From: GYS-P2D sp964522505
GTDB lineage: Bacteria > Bacteroidota > Bacteroidia > Chitinophagales > Saprospiraceae
NCBI GenBank assembly: GCA_964522505.1
Contig: CAZFWJ010000001.1
Coordinates: 97,520 to 161,519 of the forward strand
Direction of reading: 5' to 3'
Length of the DNA: 64,000 bases
Shown here: piece after piece, positions 52,635 to 61,526 of the stretch
Layout: each line of letters begins with the position of its first letter
Position numbering within the stretch: the first letter of the stretch is position 1
The notes under the pieces: model-generated
The model's database searches: none
Seen by the model: the letters and a program-made list of their open reading frames with translations, nothing else
What the model was told of the DNA's origin: nothing
Made by a program: the position numbers and the translations under genes

Positions 52635-53675
52635 TTGAATTTCGCTGAAGATATACTACAATGGCATAAGACAGTAGACCGGAGGCTTCCATGGAAGGAG
52701 TCTAACGATCCCTATAATATTTGGATATCTGAAATTGTCCTTCAACAAACACGAGTAGAACAAGGAACTCAATATTATCATCGATTAATAACGCACTTTC
52801 CGTCTATAGAGTCACTAGCTTCTGCTGAAGAGGACGAGATAATGAGACAGTGGAAAGGCTTAGGCTACTATAGCCGTGCGCGCAATATGCACAAGACAGC
52901 CAAGATCATTGTTGATGAATATGCGGGTCGCTTTCCAGATATTCATTCAGAGATTTTATCATTACCAGGTATCGGACCTTATACCGCTGCGGCCATCGCA
53001 AGTTTTGCTTTCGATTTACCCTATGCGGTGTTAGACGGCAACGTCTTTAGGGTACTGAGCCGAGTATTTGGAATCTTCACTCCCATCAATACGACTGCTG
53101 GTAAAAAGGAATTTGGCAAGCTTGCCGCAGACCTTCTACCTCATGAGCAGTCGGCTGATTATAACCAAGCGATTATGGATTTTGGGGCATTATGTTGCAA
53201 ACCAAGAAAACCGAATTGCAAGTCTTGCACACTACTAAAATGTTGCTCAGCCTATAACAACAATCTTATAGATCAATTACCTCAAAAGGAGAAAAAACTA
53301 AAGAGGCGATCAAGGTATTTTATTGGATTAGTTTGTACTAATAAGCGAGGATTGCTCATCGAAAAGAGAACGAAAAAGGATATCTGGCAAGGGCTATATT
53401 CTATTCCGATGTTAGAGCTTAGTGGCAAGACGACCAGAGAAGAGATGAGCGAGCAAGTCATGTCAAAGTTTCCTGACCGAAACATCAGCCATGTTGCAAC
53501 TAGAACCCAAAAACTAACGCACCAAGATATCTATATCGACCTCTTTCAGGTGGACCAAACTACACCGGATGAATCAGAAATAGTTGTATCACCAGAGTCT
53601 TATGATAATTATGCGTACCCACGAGTTATCGACGAGTATATCAAAGACTACTTGGGAGTCTTCCAAAACGACTAA
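52635..53675 (+). CDS. mutY: A/G-specific adenine DNA glycosylase
   Basis: The 346-residue enzyme removes adenine mispaired with 8-oxoguanine. It has PYNIWISEIVLQQTRVEQ, the helix-hairpin-helix LPGIGPYTAAAIASFAF with the catalytic VLDGNVFRVLSR, and the iron-sulfur loop C-x6-C-x2-C-x5-C (CCKPRKPNCKSCTLLKCC). The C-terminal NUDIX-like domain follows (~220-346). The start is a TTG at 52635, as no ATG precedes the conserved N-terminus. It begins the mutY-ssb-gldE-gldD group. Confidence 0.94.
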   Translation: MNFAEDILQWHKTVDRRLPWKESNDPYNIWISEIVLQQTRVEQGTQYYHRLITHFPSIESLASAEEDEIMRQWKGLGYYSRARNMHKTAKIIVDEYAGRFPDIHSEILSLPGIGPYTAAAIASFAFDLPYAVLDGNVFRVLSRVFGIFTPINTTAGKKEFGKLAADLLPHEQSADYNQAIMDFGALCCKPRKPNCKSCTLLKCCSAYNNNLIDQLPQKEKKLKRRSRYFIGLVCTNKRGLLIEKRTKKDIWQGLYSIPMLELSGKTTREEMSEQVMSKFPDRNISHVATRTQKLTHQDIYIDLFQVDQTTPDESEIVVSPESYDNYAYPRVIDEYIKDYLGVFQND

Positions 53676-53710
53676 ATAGCTATATCTTAGTAGATACATC
53701 AAGACTTAGT

Positions 53711-54169
53711 ATGATAAATAAAGTGACCCTAATAGGAAATCTAGGGAAGGATCCTGAGATTAGACATTTTGAAGGAGGATCTAAGGTGACCAAGTTCTCG
53801 GTTGCAACTAATGAAAATTACCAAGATCGCAATGGTCAATGGCAGACACGGACGGAGTGGCATGATATTGTATGCTGGGGAAATCAAGCCGAGCGTGCCG
53901 AGCGTACACTTAAAAAAGGCGGTCTCGTATATATAGATGGAAAGCTAACACATCGCAAATGGCAAGATCAAGAGGGCAAAGATCGCTATACGACAGAGAT
54001 CGTCACTAACTATTTTAGATCGTTAGAACGACGAGAAGGATCTGAAGCAAATGGACAAATAGCTCAAGGAGGTAACTTCCCTAACATCGAAGAGCAATTT
54101 CCCAAAGTTGATAAACCATCTATCAGCAGTGCACCTACATTGCCAGAGGAAGATGACCTTCCATTCTGA
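53711..54169 (+). CDS. ssb: Single-stranded DNA-binding protein
   Basis: The 152-residue SSB has the N-terminal OB fold (INKVTLIGNLGKDPEIR, SVATNENYQDRNGQW, TEWHDIVCWGNQAERA) and an acidic tail ending EEDDLPF, the conserved docking tip for repair partners. It follows mutY after 35 bases and precedes gldE by 30. Confidence 0.97.
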   Translation: MINKVTLIGNLGKDPEIRHFEGGSKVTKFSVATNENYQDRNGQWQTRTEWHDIVCWGNQAERAERTLKKGGLVYIDGKLTHRKWQDQEGKDRYTTEIVTNYFRSLERREGSEANGQIAQGGNFPNIEEQFPKVDKPSISSAPTLPEEDDLPF

Positions 54170-54199
54170 TCGAGGTATTTTTTAATCAAATAAGGAAAA

Positions 54200-55600
54200 T
54201 TGGACCCTGAGCCCCCCACCGAATTCTTATTAACATATCAGATACAACTATTAACTAGCCTCGTAGGCTATACTGGTATTGGTGCCATTTTATTGCTGTT
54301 GCTGCTCGCATCAGCGCTTATATCTGCTTCTGAGGTAGCCTTTTTTTCACTCTCCCCGCAGGATCTCGATAAACTAAAAGAAGACGGAAAAAGAAATGAC
54401 CAGCGAATATTGAGCCTAAAAGATAAGCCCAGAAATCTGTTGGCGACGATCCTGATCAGCAACAACTTTATCAATATTGGGATCGTAATCTTATCTGATT
54501 ACCTGTTGAGGCAGCTGATCACTCAAGCTACGCTCAAGTCGTGGGGACAAAGTCTTTTAAATATAGTTGGAGTAGATTGGATTAGTCTGTCGGCAATGGC
54601 GTCGGTCATCAGTGTTTCTATAACTATCGTAGGGGTAACCTTTTTATTGGTTCTATTTGGGGAGGTAGCCCCAAAGATCTATGCCAATCTCAACAATGTT
54701 CGCCATGCCCGACTCATGGCACTTCCACTCGCATTGTTGTCAAGTTTGTTTAGGCCTCTTAATTCCTTGCTTGTTGGTTTTTCGAGTAAAATGGAAGAAC
54801 GGATCTACCGTCAACGGCTCACAACACAAAGTACCACGGACAAAAAAGAAATCGATAAAGCCATTGATCTTGCCGTTGCTGAAGAAGAGGACAACGAGGA
54901 TGTCGACATCCTCAAGGGCATTATCAAGTTTGGGGACGTGATCACGAGTCAGATTATGAAAAGCCGTATAGATATCACGGCATTAGATATTGAAGTAGAC
55001 TTCAAGGAGGTCATGAAAACAGTAAAAGAATCTGGCTACTCACGAATCCCTGTGTATGAGGAAGACTTTGATGATATCAAGGGGATACTCTATGTAAAAG
55101 ACCTCTTGAGCTATACGCAAGAAAAGGCAAAATTTGATTGGACGACATTGATTCGTACCAATACGCTCTACGTGCCAGAATCCAAAAATATTGATGAACT
55201 GCTTAAAGAGTTTCAGCTTAAGCGTACTCATATGGCTATAGTAGTTGATGAGTATGGAGGAACTCAAGGAATCGTGACCTTGGAGGATATCATGGAAGAG
55301 GTTATTGGAGAAATCCGAGACGAGTTTGATCCAGAAGAGGAGATCGACTACACAAAGATTGACGACAACAATTATGTTTTCGATGGGAAGACCCTCCTTA
55401 ATGATGTTGCTAGAATAGTCGACATAGATAGTGAGGTGTTCAATGAGGGTAGAGGACAAGCTGACTCATTAGCTGGGCTGATATTAGAATTAGAAGGTCA
55501 GCTACCTCGTCGAGATAAAGAGATCTCGTATAAAAACCTGAAGTTTAAAATAATCTCAGTCACAAAGCGTCGTATAGAGAAGATAAAAATTAGTCTGTGA
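54200..55600 (+). CDS. gldE: Gliding-motility protein GldE (CorC/CNNM family)
   Basis: The 466-residue protein has an N-terminal CNNM membrane domain (~20-215, helices such as IGAILLLLLLASALISASEV and VVGVTFLLVLF-like), two CBS domains (SRIDITALDIEVDFKEVMKT and VDEYGGTQGIVTLEDIMEEV), and a CorC-associated C-terminal domain (~370-460). GldE is a membrane partner of GldD in gliding and type IX secretion. The start is a TTG at 54200. It overlaps gldD by 4 bases. Confidence 0.88.
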   Translation: MDPEPPTEFLLTYQIQLLTSLVGYTGIGAILLLLLLASALISASEVAFFSLSPQDLDKLKEDGKRNDQRILSLKDKPRNLLATILISNNFINIGIVILSDYLLRQLITQATLKSWGQSLLNIVGVDWISLSAMASVISVSITIVGVTFLLVLFGEVAPKIYANLNNVRHARLMALPLALLSSLFRPLNSLLVGFSSKMEERIYRQRLTTQSTTDKKEIDKAIDLAVAEEEDNEDVDILKGIIKFGDVITSQIMKSRIDITALDIEVDFKEVMKTVKESGYSRIPVYEEDFDDIKGILYVKDLLSYTQEKAKFDWTTLIRTNTLYVPESKNIDELLKEFQLKRTHMAIVVDEYGGTQGIVTLEDIMEEVIGEIRDEFDPEEEIDYTKIDDNNYVFDGKTLLNDVARIVDIDSEVFNEGRGQADSLAGLILELEGQLPRRDKEISYKNLKFKIISVTKRRIEKIKISL

Positions 55601-56187
55601 GGTTAATCATTTTTGTTGTTGTCTTAATCATCTGTCAATCTTGTGGTCAAGAACAGGTCGCTATACCAAAGCCTAGGCAATATCCCCGTGTTAATTATCC
55701 TGTAGGAGAATGGGGTCAGTTTAGGGAGGCGCTCTGTCCATTCGTTATAGATGTTCCGAGCTATAATACTGTTGTCCTTAACGATATGAGAAAGGATAGG
55801 GAGCAAGACCATCCTTGTTGGTTTGATATTGTGAACAAAGATTTAGGCGTAATTATTCATTGCAGTTATTATGAAATGGATGCAGTAAATACATTCGATA
55901 AGCTCAGAGAGGATGCCTATACGATGGCTAGCAAGCACAACATTAAAGCCAGCTATAGAGACGAGATACAGATTGAAACTAAGCAGGGATCGAAGGGAAT
56001 ACTATTCAAAATTGAAGGACAAGTCGCCACACCATATCAATTTTATATTACAGATGAGGAAGATCATTTCCTGCGGGGGTCATTATATTTTAAAGAACGT
56101 GTTGAAGTTGATAGTGTCGCTCCTGTCATTGATTTCTTGCGGGAGGATATTAATAAGATAGTGGGTTCAGTGGCCTGGATAGATTAG
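55597..56187 (+). CDS. gldD: Gliding-motility lipoprotein GldD
   Basis: The 196-residue protein has a lipoprotein signal (LIIFVVVLIICQSCGQ) and the GldD pattern IPKPRQYPRVNYP, REALCPFVIDVPSYNTV, HPCWFDIVNKDLGVIIHCSY and the KASYRDEIQIETKQGSKG region. GldD is needed for gliding and for secretion through type IX. It begins with a GTG that overlaps the gldE stop, so its translation is coupled to gldE. Confidence 0.85.
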   Translation: MRLIIFVVVLIICQSCGQEQVAIPKPRQYPRVNYPVGEWGQFREALCPFVIDVPSYNTVVLNDMRKDREQDHPCWFDIVNKDLGVIIHCSYYEMDAVNTFDKLREDAYTMASKHNIKASYRDEIQIETKQGSKGILFKIEGQVATPYQFYITDEEDHFLRGSLYFKERVEVDSVAPVIDFLREDINKIVGSVAWID

Positions 56188-56199
56188 AGAATATTCAGT

Positions 56200-56430
56200 T
56201 TATTCGTCTAAAGCGCCAAGGTCTTTTCGGATTATAGTTTGAAACAATTCAGGAGTGCAGATAAGAGTCTTTTTGTAATGCTTCAAGACCAATAAGTCTT
56301 TGTCTCCATTAACTATATATTTAGACTCCCTGCATGAGCTAATGCAAGAAGAAAATCATCTTTCAGATCTCTACATACGGTGTCAATAAAGATCGTTCGA
56401 TAGTGATACTAGTCGTTTGTCAAAAAGTTC
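56200..56430 (-). pseudogene. Decayed PIN-domain toxin remnant
   Basis: On the minus strand the frame gives VCRDLKDDFLLALAHAGSLN and, after a one-base slip near 56315, YIVNGDKDLLVLKHYKKTLI then CTPELFQTIIRKDLG and DE before a stop at 56200. This is the C-terminal half of a COG1569-like PIN toxin (CRDpkDdfLLaLA, VTGDKDLLvL). An in-frame TAG sits further upstream, and the first ~70 residues are missing. It is a broken toxin without an antitoxin, between gldD and DNA ligase. Confidence 0.7.
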
Positions 56431-58032
56431 TTACCCTGAACTATCCAACAATTCTTTCAGCGTATTTAAAGTATCTGCCTCTTGAGCCTTTTTATCTCGC
56501 CGCCAACGCTTAATCCGTGGAAACCTCAGCGCTACACCAGACTTATGTCTCTTTGATTCGTTGATACCCTCAAAGGCAATCTCAAAAACGAGTTCAGGAT
56601 TGACAGATCTAACGGGGCCAAATCTTTCTATGGTGTTCTTATTGACAAACCGAGTTAGCTCTCCAAACTCTTTATCAGTAAGTCCAGAATACGCTTTGGT
56701 AAAGGGGACAAGATTGTCTCCGTCCCACACAGCGAAGGTATAATCGGTAAACAGATTAGATCGTCTCCCATGTCCCCTTTGGGCATAGAGCATGACTGCA
56801 TCTATGGTGAAGGGGTCAACTTTCCACTTCCACCATTCGCCTTTTTTGCGACCGTTTTTGTAAATGCCATTTTTGAGCTTAAGCATAAGGCCTTCGGACT
56901 TCACATTACGACTATTAGAACGGACTACGACTAATTCTTCCCATTGATCAAAATGGATTGATGCCGAGTAATGTAACACATGTTCATCTTCCAGTTTGTT
57001 AACCGTGGCAATTAATGCCGCCAGTTGAGCCCTTCGAGAGGATAGCGAGATTTCCCTGAGATCGACACCATCAAGTTCCAACAAGTCATAAGCGATGATC
57101 GCACAGGGATGAGAGGCCACCATCTTCTTCGAGACTCTCTTTCTACCTAAGCGTTTCTGCAACTCATTAAAGGATTGTACGCCATCTTCACGATATACGA
57201 CTAGCTCTCCATCAATGACGAAGTCTGGACTTTCTGAAGTGCCCAGATGAAGCATCTCAGGATATGATTCCGTTACGAGTTCTTCGCCTCTTGACCAAAG
57301 GAATACTTGATCATTTCGCTTGATTAGCTGAGATCTGATACCATCCCATTTATATTCTGCTGACCATTCAGCTGGATTACCTAACTCGCTAGGATCACTC
57401 TCAAGTGCATATGCCAAGTAAAATGGATAGGGTTTTGAGTCATCGGCATTGATGTCATCCGAAAGCAATAACTCTTCATAGGTGATTGTGTCAGGGGTCC
57501 AGTTGCCCATCAAGCGATGAGCGATTTCGGCATCGGTTTTGTCCAACGCTTTAGCGAGTGCCTTGGCAATCAGTTTCTGTGAGACGCCCATCCTAAATCC
57601 TCCCGTGATAATCTTGTTGAATAGGAAAATCTCTTGTTGACTGAGCTGATTCCAAGCATCCAATATGAACGCCTTCTTATCCACTTCTTCCTTCTCCTTT
57701 TGATCTTTTATCAAGGAAATCCAGTCGGACAGCGTGTTCTCGGAGTCGGTTCCAGTTGGCTCCAAGAGTAAACTGATTGTTTCGGCCAAATCTCCTACCA
57801 CGTGATATGACTCCTCGAACAACCAATAGGGAATACCGCTATGTTGAGCGATCCACTCTCTGAGCAGCGAAGTACTGATTGTTCGTCTTGGGCGTTTATG
57901 AGAAAAGAGGGCTATGGTCCATAATTGATCTTGCTTGGAGGCCTCTTTAAAGTATTTGACCAGCGCATGAACCTTCAAGGAAGTCTTGGTAGTGCTATCT
58001 ATCTCATCGAATAGTTTGGCAAATCTCTTCAT
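56431..58032 (-). CDS. ATP-dependent DNA ligase, repair-cassette type
   Basis: The 533-residue ligase has a DNA-binding N-terminal region (~1-200), the nucleotidyl-lysine motif AEYKWDGIRSQL (KxDG), VIDGELVVYREDGVQSFNEL (motif III), EGLMLKLKNGIYKNGRKKGE (motif IV) and WWKWKVD (motif V), and an OB domain. It joins nicked strands using ATP, unlike the NAD-dependent replicative LigA. It overlaps the exonuclease gene upstream by 4 bases, as in the known ligase-associated repair cassette. The helicase partner is 26 kb away. Confidence 0.94.
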   Translation of the reverse strand: MKRFAKLFDEIDSTTKTSLKVHALVKYFKEASKQDQLWTIALFSHKRPRRTISTSLLREWIAQHSGIPYWLFEESYHVVGDLAETISLLLEPTGTDSENTLSDWISLIKDQKEKEEVDKKAFILDAWNQLSQQEIFLFNKIITGGFRMGVSQKLIAKALAKALDKTDAEIAHRLMGNWTPDTITYEELLLSDDINADDSKPYPFYLAYALESDPSELGNPAEWSAEYKWDGIRSQLIKRNDQVFLWSRGEELVTESYPEMLHLGTSESPDFVIDGELVVYREDGVQSFNELQKRLGRKRVSKKMVASHPCAIIAYDLLELDGVDLREISLSSRRAQLAALIATVNKLEDEHVLHYSASIHFDQWEELVVVRSNSRNVKSEGLMLKLKNGIYKNGRKKGEWWKWKVDPFTIDAVMLYAQRGHGRRSNLFTDYTFAVWDGDNLVPFTKAYSGLTDKEFGELTRFVNKNTIERFGPVRSVNPELVFEIAFEGINESKRHKSGVALRFPRIKRWRRDKKAQEADTLNTLKELLDSSG

Positions 58033-59039
58033 GTCTGATCTGCTTGGTCCGTCATTGAATTATCAGTGAACTCTGTTTTTACAGGTCTTGCTATATATCC
58101 TTGTTCATTGAGGTATTTTGAAAAAGTCTCTGTATTGCCATGTGTAGGGTAGATGTGTTGTGCACCCGATTCTTCAATTGCGGTCATCAGGCCTTGCCAA
58201 TCACAATGGTCGGATAATACAAAACCTCGATCTCCCCCACGGCGTCTCCGATTGCCACGTACGGCCATCCAACCAGAGGCGATGCCAAGCGAATGATTCT
58301 TGATCTTTTTAGACCATGATGAACCTATCGCGCCAGGAGGGGCTATGATCAGTGCTTTGCTCAATTCCCCCGTCTTTGGCGACCCCTTGAGGTGTTTATG
58401 AGAAGGTAATGACAGCCCCATTTTATCATACACCTTATTCATCTCATATACGGCACCATGTGTATAGACCGGCCCAATGGACGGATCAATACTGGAGAGT
58501 ATGCGCTGTGCCTTACCCAATGAGTAAGCAGTAATCAATGAAGGGCGATTGACAGAAGTGTTATTGTGCCACCACTGATTGATATCATCGATAATGTCCT
58601 CCTGAGGTTTCCACCTGTATACAGGAAGCCCGAAAGTACATTCCGTAATAAAGTGATGGCACTTCACTGGCTCAAAGGCCTCTGCTAAACCATCATCTTC
58701 AAGTTTATAGTCACCTGAGATGACCCAGACCTCTCCTTCATGTTCGACTCTTATCATCGCTGACCCTGTGATATGCCCTGCAGGATGAAAAGAGAAGTTG
58801 ACACCATTGATTTTAAGCACTTCACCATATGCGATGCCCTGGATATTCATCTCAAGACCAAGGCGATGCTTCAATATGGGAACAGAGCTGTGTGTACAGA
58901 GGTAGTGCTTATGACCCCATCTGGCATGATCACTATGGCCATGGGTAATCAAGGCATAGTTCACCTTTTTCCACGGGTCGATGTACACTTTTGCGGGAGC
59001 GCAGTACAAACCTTTATTGGTGAATTCTATGAGTTTCAT
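58029..59039 (-). CDS. Ligase-associated MBL-fold exonuclease
   Basis: The 336-residue protein has a metallo-beta-lactamase core (INHGHSDHARWGHKHY-like THGHSDHARWGHK, then HPAGHITGSAMIRVEHEGE and ISGDYK) and a beta-CASP-like C-terminal part with FVLSDHCDWQGLM and HIYPTHGNTETFSKYL. The zinc ligands HxHxDH and the later His are present. In this cassette the enzyme resects DNA ends before ligation. It begins the two-gene leftward unit and diverges from the Wzz-like gene. Confidence 0.9.
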   Translation of the reverse strand: MKLIEFTNKGLYCAPAKVYIDPWKKVNYALITHGHSDHARWGHKHYLCTHSSVPILKHRLGLEMNIQGIAYGEVLKINGVNFSFHPAGHITGSAMIRVEHEGEVWVISGDYKLEDDGLAEAFEPVKCHHFITECTFGLPVYRWKPQEDIIDDINQWWHNNTSVNRPSLITAYSLGKAQRILSSIDPSIGPVYTHGAVYEMNKVYDKMGLSLPSHKHLKGSPKTGELSKALIIAPPGAIGSSWSKKIKNHSLGIASGWMAVRGNRRRRGGDRGFVLSDHCDWQGLMTAIEESGAQHIYPTHGNTETFSKYLNEQGYIARPVKTEFTDNSMTDQADQT

Positions 59040-59105
59040 TACGCAAGTATTAACTCCTTAATGTACTTTCAGTTTTTTTAACGACGCCAAAAGAGCGCTA
59101 GGACT

Positions 59106-60074
59106 ATGCAGGACTCGAGGGACATCATTCCCATCCTTTGGAATAATCGCAAACTCATCATTGGAGCCACAGTTCTCTCAATGGTCATCGCTGCTGGGCT
59201 ATCCCTATTTTTGGCAAATTACTACAAAGCGACTTCTTTGTTTTATCCTGTCAGCGAGGAGTTGCAACGACCTATTGTTGATGCCAAGGATGATCAGCTC
59301 AGTTTCTTTGGCAATGACCATGATGTAGATCGTCTATTATCCATAGCTCAATCGAGGGAGATCAAGCAACGTATCATAGAGGAGTTTAAGCTGATAGAAC
59401 ACTACAAGATCGATCCTGACGACAAAAAGGCACAGCTCAAGGTGACCAAGAAGGTTGATAAACTCTATGAAGCGCTGAAGACAAAGCTTGACGCTATAGA
59501 GATTTCTGTTGAAGATCAAGATCCTGAACTGGCGGCACAGATCTGTAATCGCACCCGAGAGCTCATTGAAGAGAAGGCACTCGAGCTCACTGAAGGCGCT
59601 CGTAATCAATTGATCAAGTCTATGACAGAAGAGATTACTAGTAAGGAAAAAGAGCTATTTGAGATGACCGCCCAAATTCGAACCAGTCGAGAAAAATATG
59701 GCATCTACGATACCGAGTCACAGGCAGAGGGCCTAGCGACTCTTCAGGCGAAATCTCCAAATAGTGCATCAGTCAAGTCGACTATAGATAAGTATGTTAC
59801 AGGTGTTTCGGAAATCAAGAAACTCGAAGTGCAGCAGGAAGAGCTGGCGAAGATTATCACTAAGGATAGAAACCAACTCAAGCAGCTTTCTGCGAGTAAG
59901 AACAGAGAAATCAGTGCCATCCATGTCATAGAAGTGGCAGATGTTCCACTAGAGAAAAGCCGACCTAAGAGATCTCTTATTGTCTTAGGAGTGGGTTTGC
60001 TCGCAGGTTTGTTTAGTTCATTGTTGGTACTGGTACGCAGGAGTATTAACCGTTTAGACTTTTCTGTAAAGTGA
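59106..60074 (+). CDS. Wzz-like polysaccharide chain-length/co-polymerase protein
   Basis: The 322-residue inner-membrane protein has a membrane helix near each end (KLIIGATVLSMVIAAGLSLF and SLIVLGVGLLAGLFSSLLVL) and a long periplasmic coiled coil (~110-270, with LTEGARNQLIKSMTEEITSK). The EVADVPLEKSRPKRSLIVL Pro-rich stretch before the last helix is typical of Wzz. It lacks the tyrosine-kinase part found in capsule systems. It overlaps the O-antigen ligase-like gene by 4 bases. Confidence 0.85.
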   Translation: MQDSRDIIPILWNNRKLIIGATVLSMVIAAGLSLFLANYYKATSLFYPVSEELQRPIVDAKDDQLSFFGNDHDVDRLLSIAQSREIKQRIIEEFKLIEHYKIDPDDKKAQLKVTKKVDKLYEALKTKLDAIEISVEDQDPELAAQICNRTRELIEEKALELTEGARNQLIKSMTEEITSKEKELFEMTAQIRTSREKYGIYDTESQAEGLATLQAKSPNSASVKSTIDKYVTGVSEIKKLEVQQEELAKIITKDRNQLKQLSASKNREISAIHVIEVADVPLEKSRPKRSLIVLGVGLLAGLFSSLLVLVRRSINRLDFSVK

Positions 60075-61474
60075 TACAGTCTATCACAAGAGCACTTCCT
60101 AAAGAAAAGGCCTTCGTGGGCACCGTACTTATAGCAAGTATTTTTTCTTTTACCGCTCTGGCCTATGATGAGGTCGCTCTTAGCCTAGCCCCCCTGGGAG
60201 CAATAGTCTTGATTTATCTGTTATCGGGCTCCTTGACTACTATCTATCTGATGACTGCGGTCCTTATACCTTTTAGCACTGAGCTCGATTTAGTCGGAGG
60301 TATTGGATTGGTATTTCCAGGAGAGTTGATGTTTTTACTACTTACAGGACTGGGGATTGTGAAAATGATCAATAGTCCCCCACCTAAAGAGCTATTTAAT
60401 TGGCTTTCCTTCTTTATATTTCTGCATGTATTTTGGATAGGCTTCACGGGGATATATGCAGAGTATCCAGTGATCTCTTTCAAGTACCTGTTAGCCAAAA
60501 TTTGGTTTGTAATACCATTTTATGCCTTGCCGTTTTATGTCTTTCGAGAACAAGTCCAGTTCGATCAATTTTTAAAGGTGATTGTCTGGGCTACGGTTAT
60601 AGCAGGGGTATATGTATTTGCGAATCATGGGCTCGACGGACTCAGCTTCGATAGTCGAACCAATGCAGGTAAACCGATCTTCAGGAATCATGTCAACTAC
60701 GCCTGTCTACTCTTGATGGTTATTCCAACAGCATACTATCTATATCGCAGGCAATATGGGTATAGATACCTCTTCTTAATTCCTATCTTACTGATATTCA
60801 TCTATTTTACCTATGCCCGGATAGCTTATATCGCTATAGCGATGATGATCGTAATGTGGATTATCTATAAGATGAGGATAATGCGTTTGGCTGTCGTAGT
60901 TTCCTTAGTAGTTATTACAGGAGTGTCCATAAGCTTTTTGTCTGGTGATACGCTCTTGCATTATGCACCTGATTATGAGACGACAGTGAGTCATAAACGG
61001 TTTGATAGGTTGATTGAAGCATCCTATCAATTTAAGGATATCTCTACCATGGAGCGAGCCTATCGATGGATGGCGGGACTGGAGATGATTGCTGAGCGAC
61101 CGATTGTAGGGTTTGGTCCTGGCAACTTTTATGAAAACTATCAAGCCTATGCTATCAACAGCTTTCAGACCTATGTCAGTGACAATCCCGAGAAATCAGG
61201 CATCCACAATTATTACTTGATGCTGATTGTCGAGCAGGGGTTCATTGGATTGTTGATATTCCTCTCTTTGATCGCAACGGCATTTTGGAAGATTGCTCAG
61301 AATAGATCAACCTTCTTAAACAGGCCGATCACTCAACTTGCTATATTTTGGCTAGTCGGCATCTGTGTAGTATTGCTCCTCAATGACATGATTGAGGTGA
61401 TTAAGTTTGGGCCGTTCTTCTTTATGGGGTTGTGGGTGGTATCGAGTAAGATTCCTTTAAAAGGGATCAAGTGA
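60071..61474 (+). CDS. O-antigen ligase/polymerase-like membrane protein
   Basis: The 467-residue protein has 10-12 membrane helices and a large periplasmic loop (~290-380) containing AYRWMAGLEMIAERPIVGFG and GFGPGNFYENYQAYA, then the conserved HNYYLMLIVEQGFIGLLIF, the Wzy_C/WaaL pattern. It polymerises or ligates surface glycans. The start is a GTG that overlaps the stop of the Wzz-like gene (GTGA), so the two are coupled. No glycosyltransferases or other glycan genes follow. Confidence 0.87.
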   Translation: MIQSITRALPKEKAFVGTVLIASIFSFTALAYDEVALSLAPLGAIVLIYLLSGSLTTIYLMTAVLIPFSTELDLVGGIGLVFPGELMFLLLTGLGIVKMINSPPPKELFNWLSFFIFLHVFWIGFTGIYAEYPVISFKYLLAKIWFVIPFYALPFYVFREQVQFDQFLKVIVWATVIAGVYVFANHGLDGLSFDSRTNAGKPIFRNHVNYACLLLMVIPTAYYLYRRQYGYRYLFLIPILLIFIYFTYARIAYIAIAMMIVMWIIYKMRIMRLAVVVSLVVITGVSISFLSGDTLLHYAPDYETTVSHKRFDRLIEASYQFKDISTMERAYRWMAGLEMIAERPIVGFGPGNFYENYQAYAINSFQTYVSDNPEKSGIHNYYLMLIVEQGFIGLLIFLSLIATAFWKIAQNRSTFLNRPITQLAIFWLVGICVVLLLNDMIEVIKFGPFFFMGLWVVSSKIPLKGIK

Positions 61475-61526
61475 TTTAATTACCACATATAAGAACATTT
61501 GTACTTTGAATGAATAGCTCTTTATT

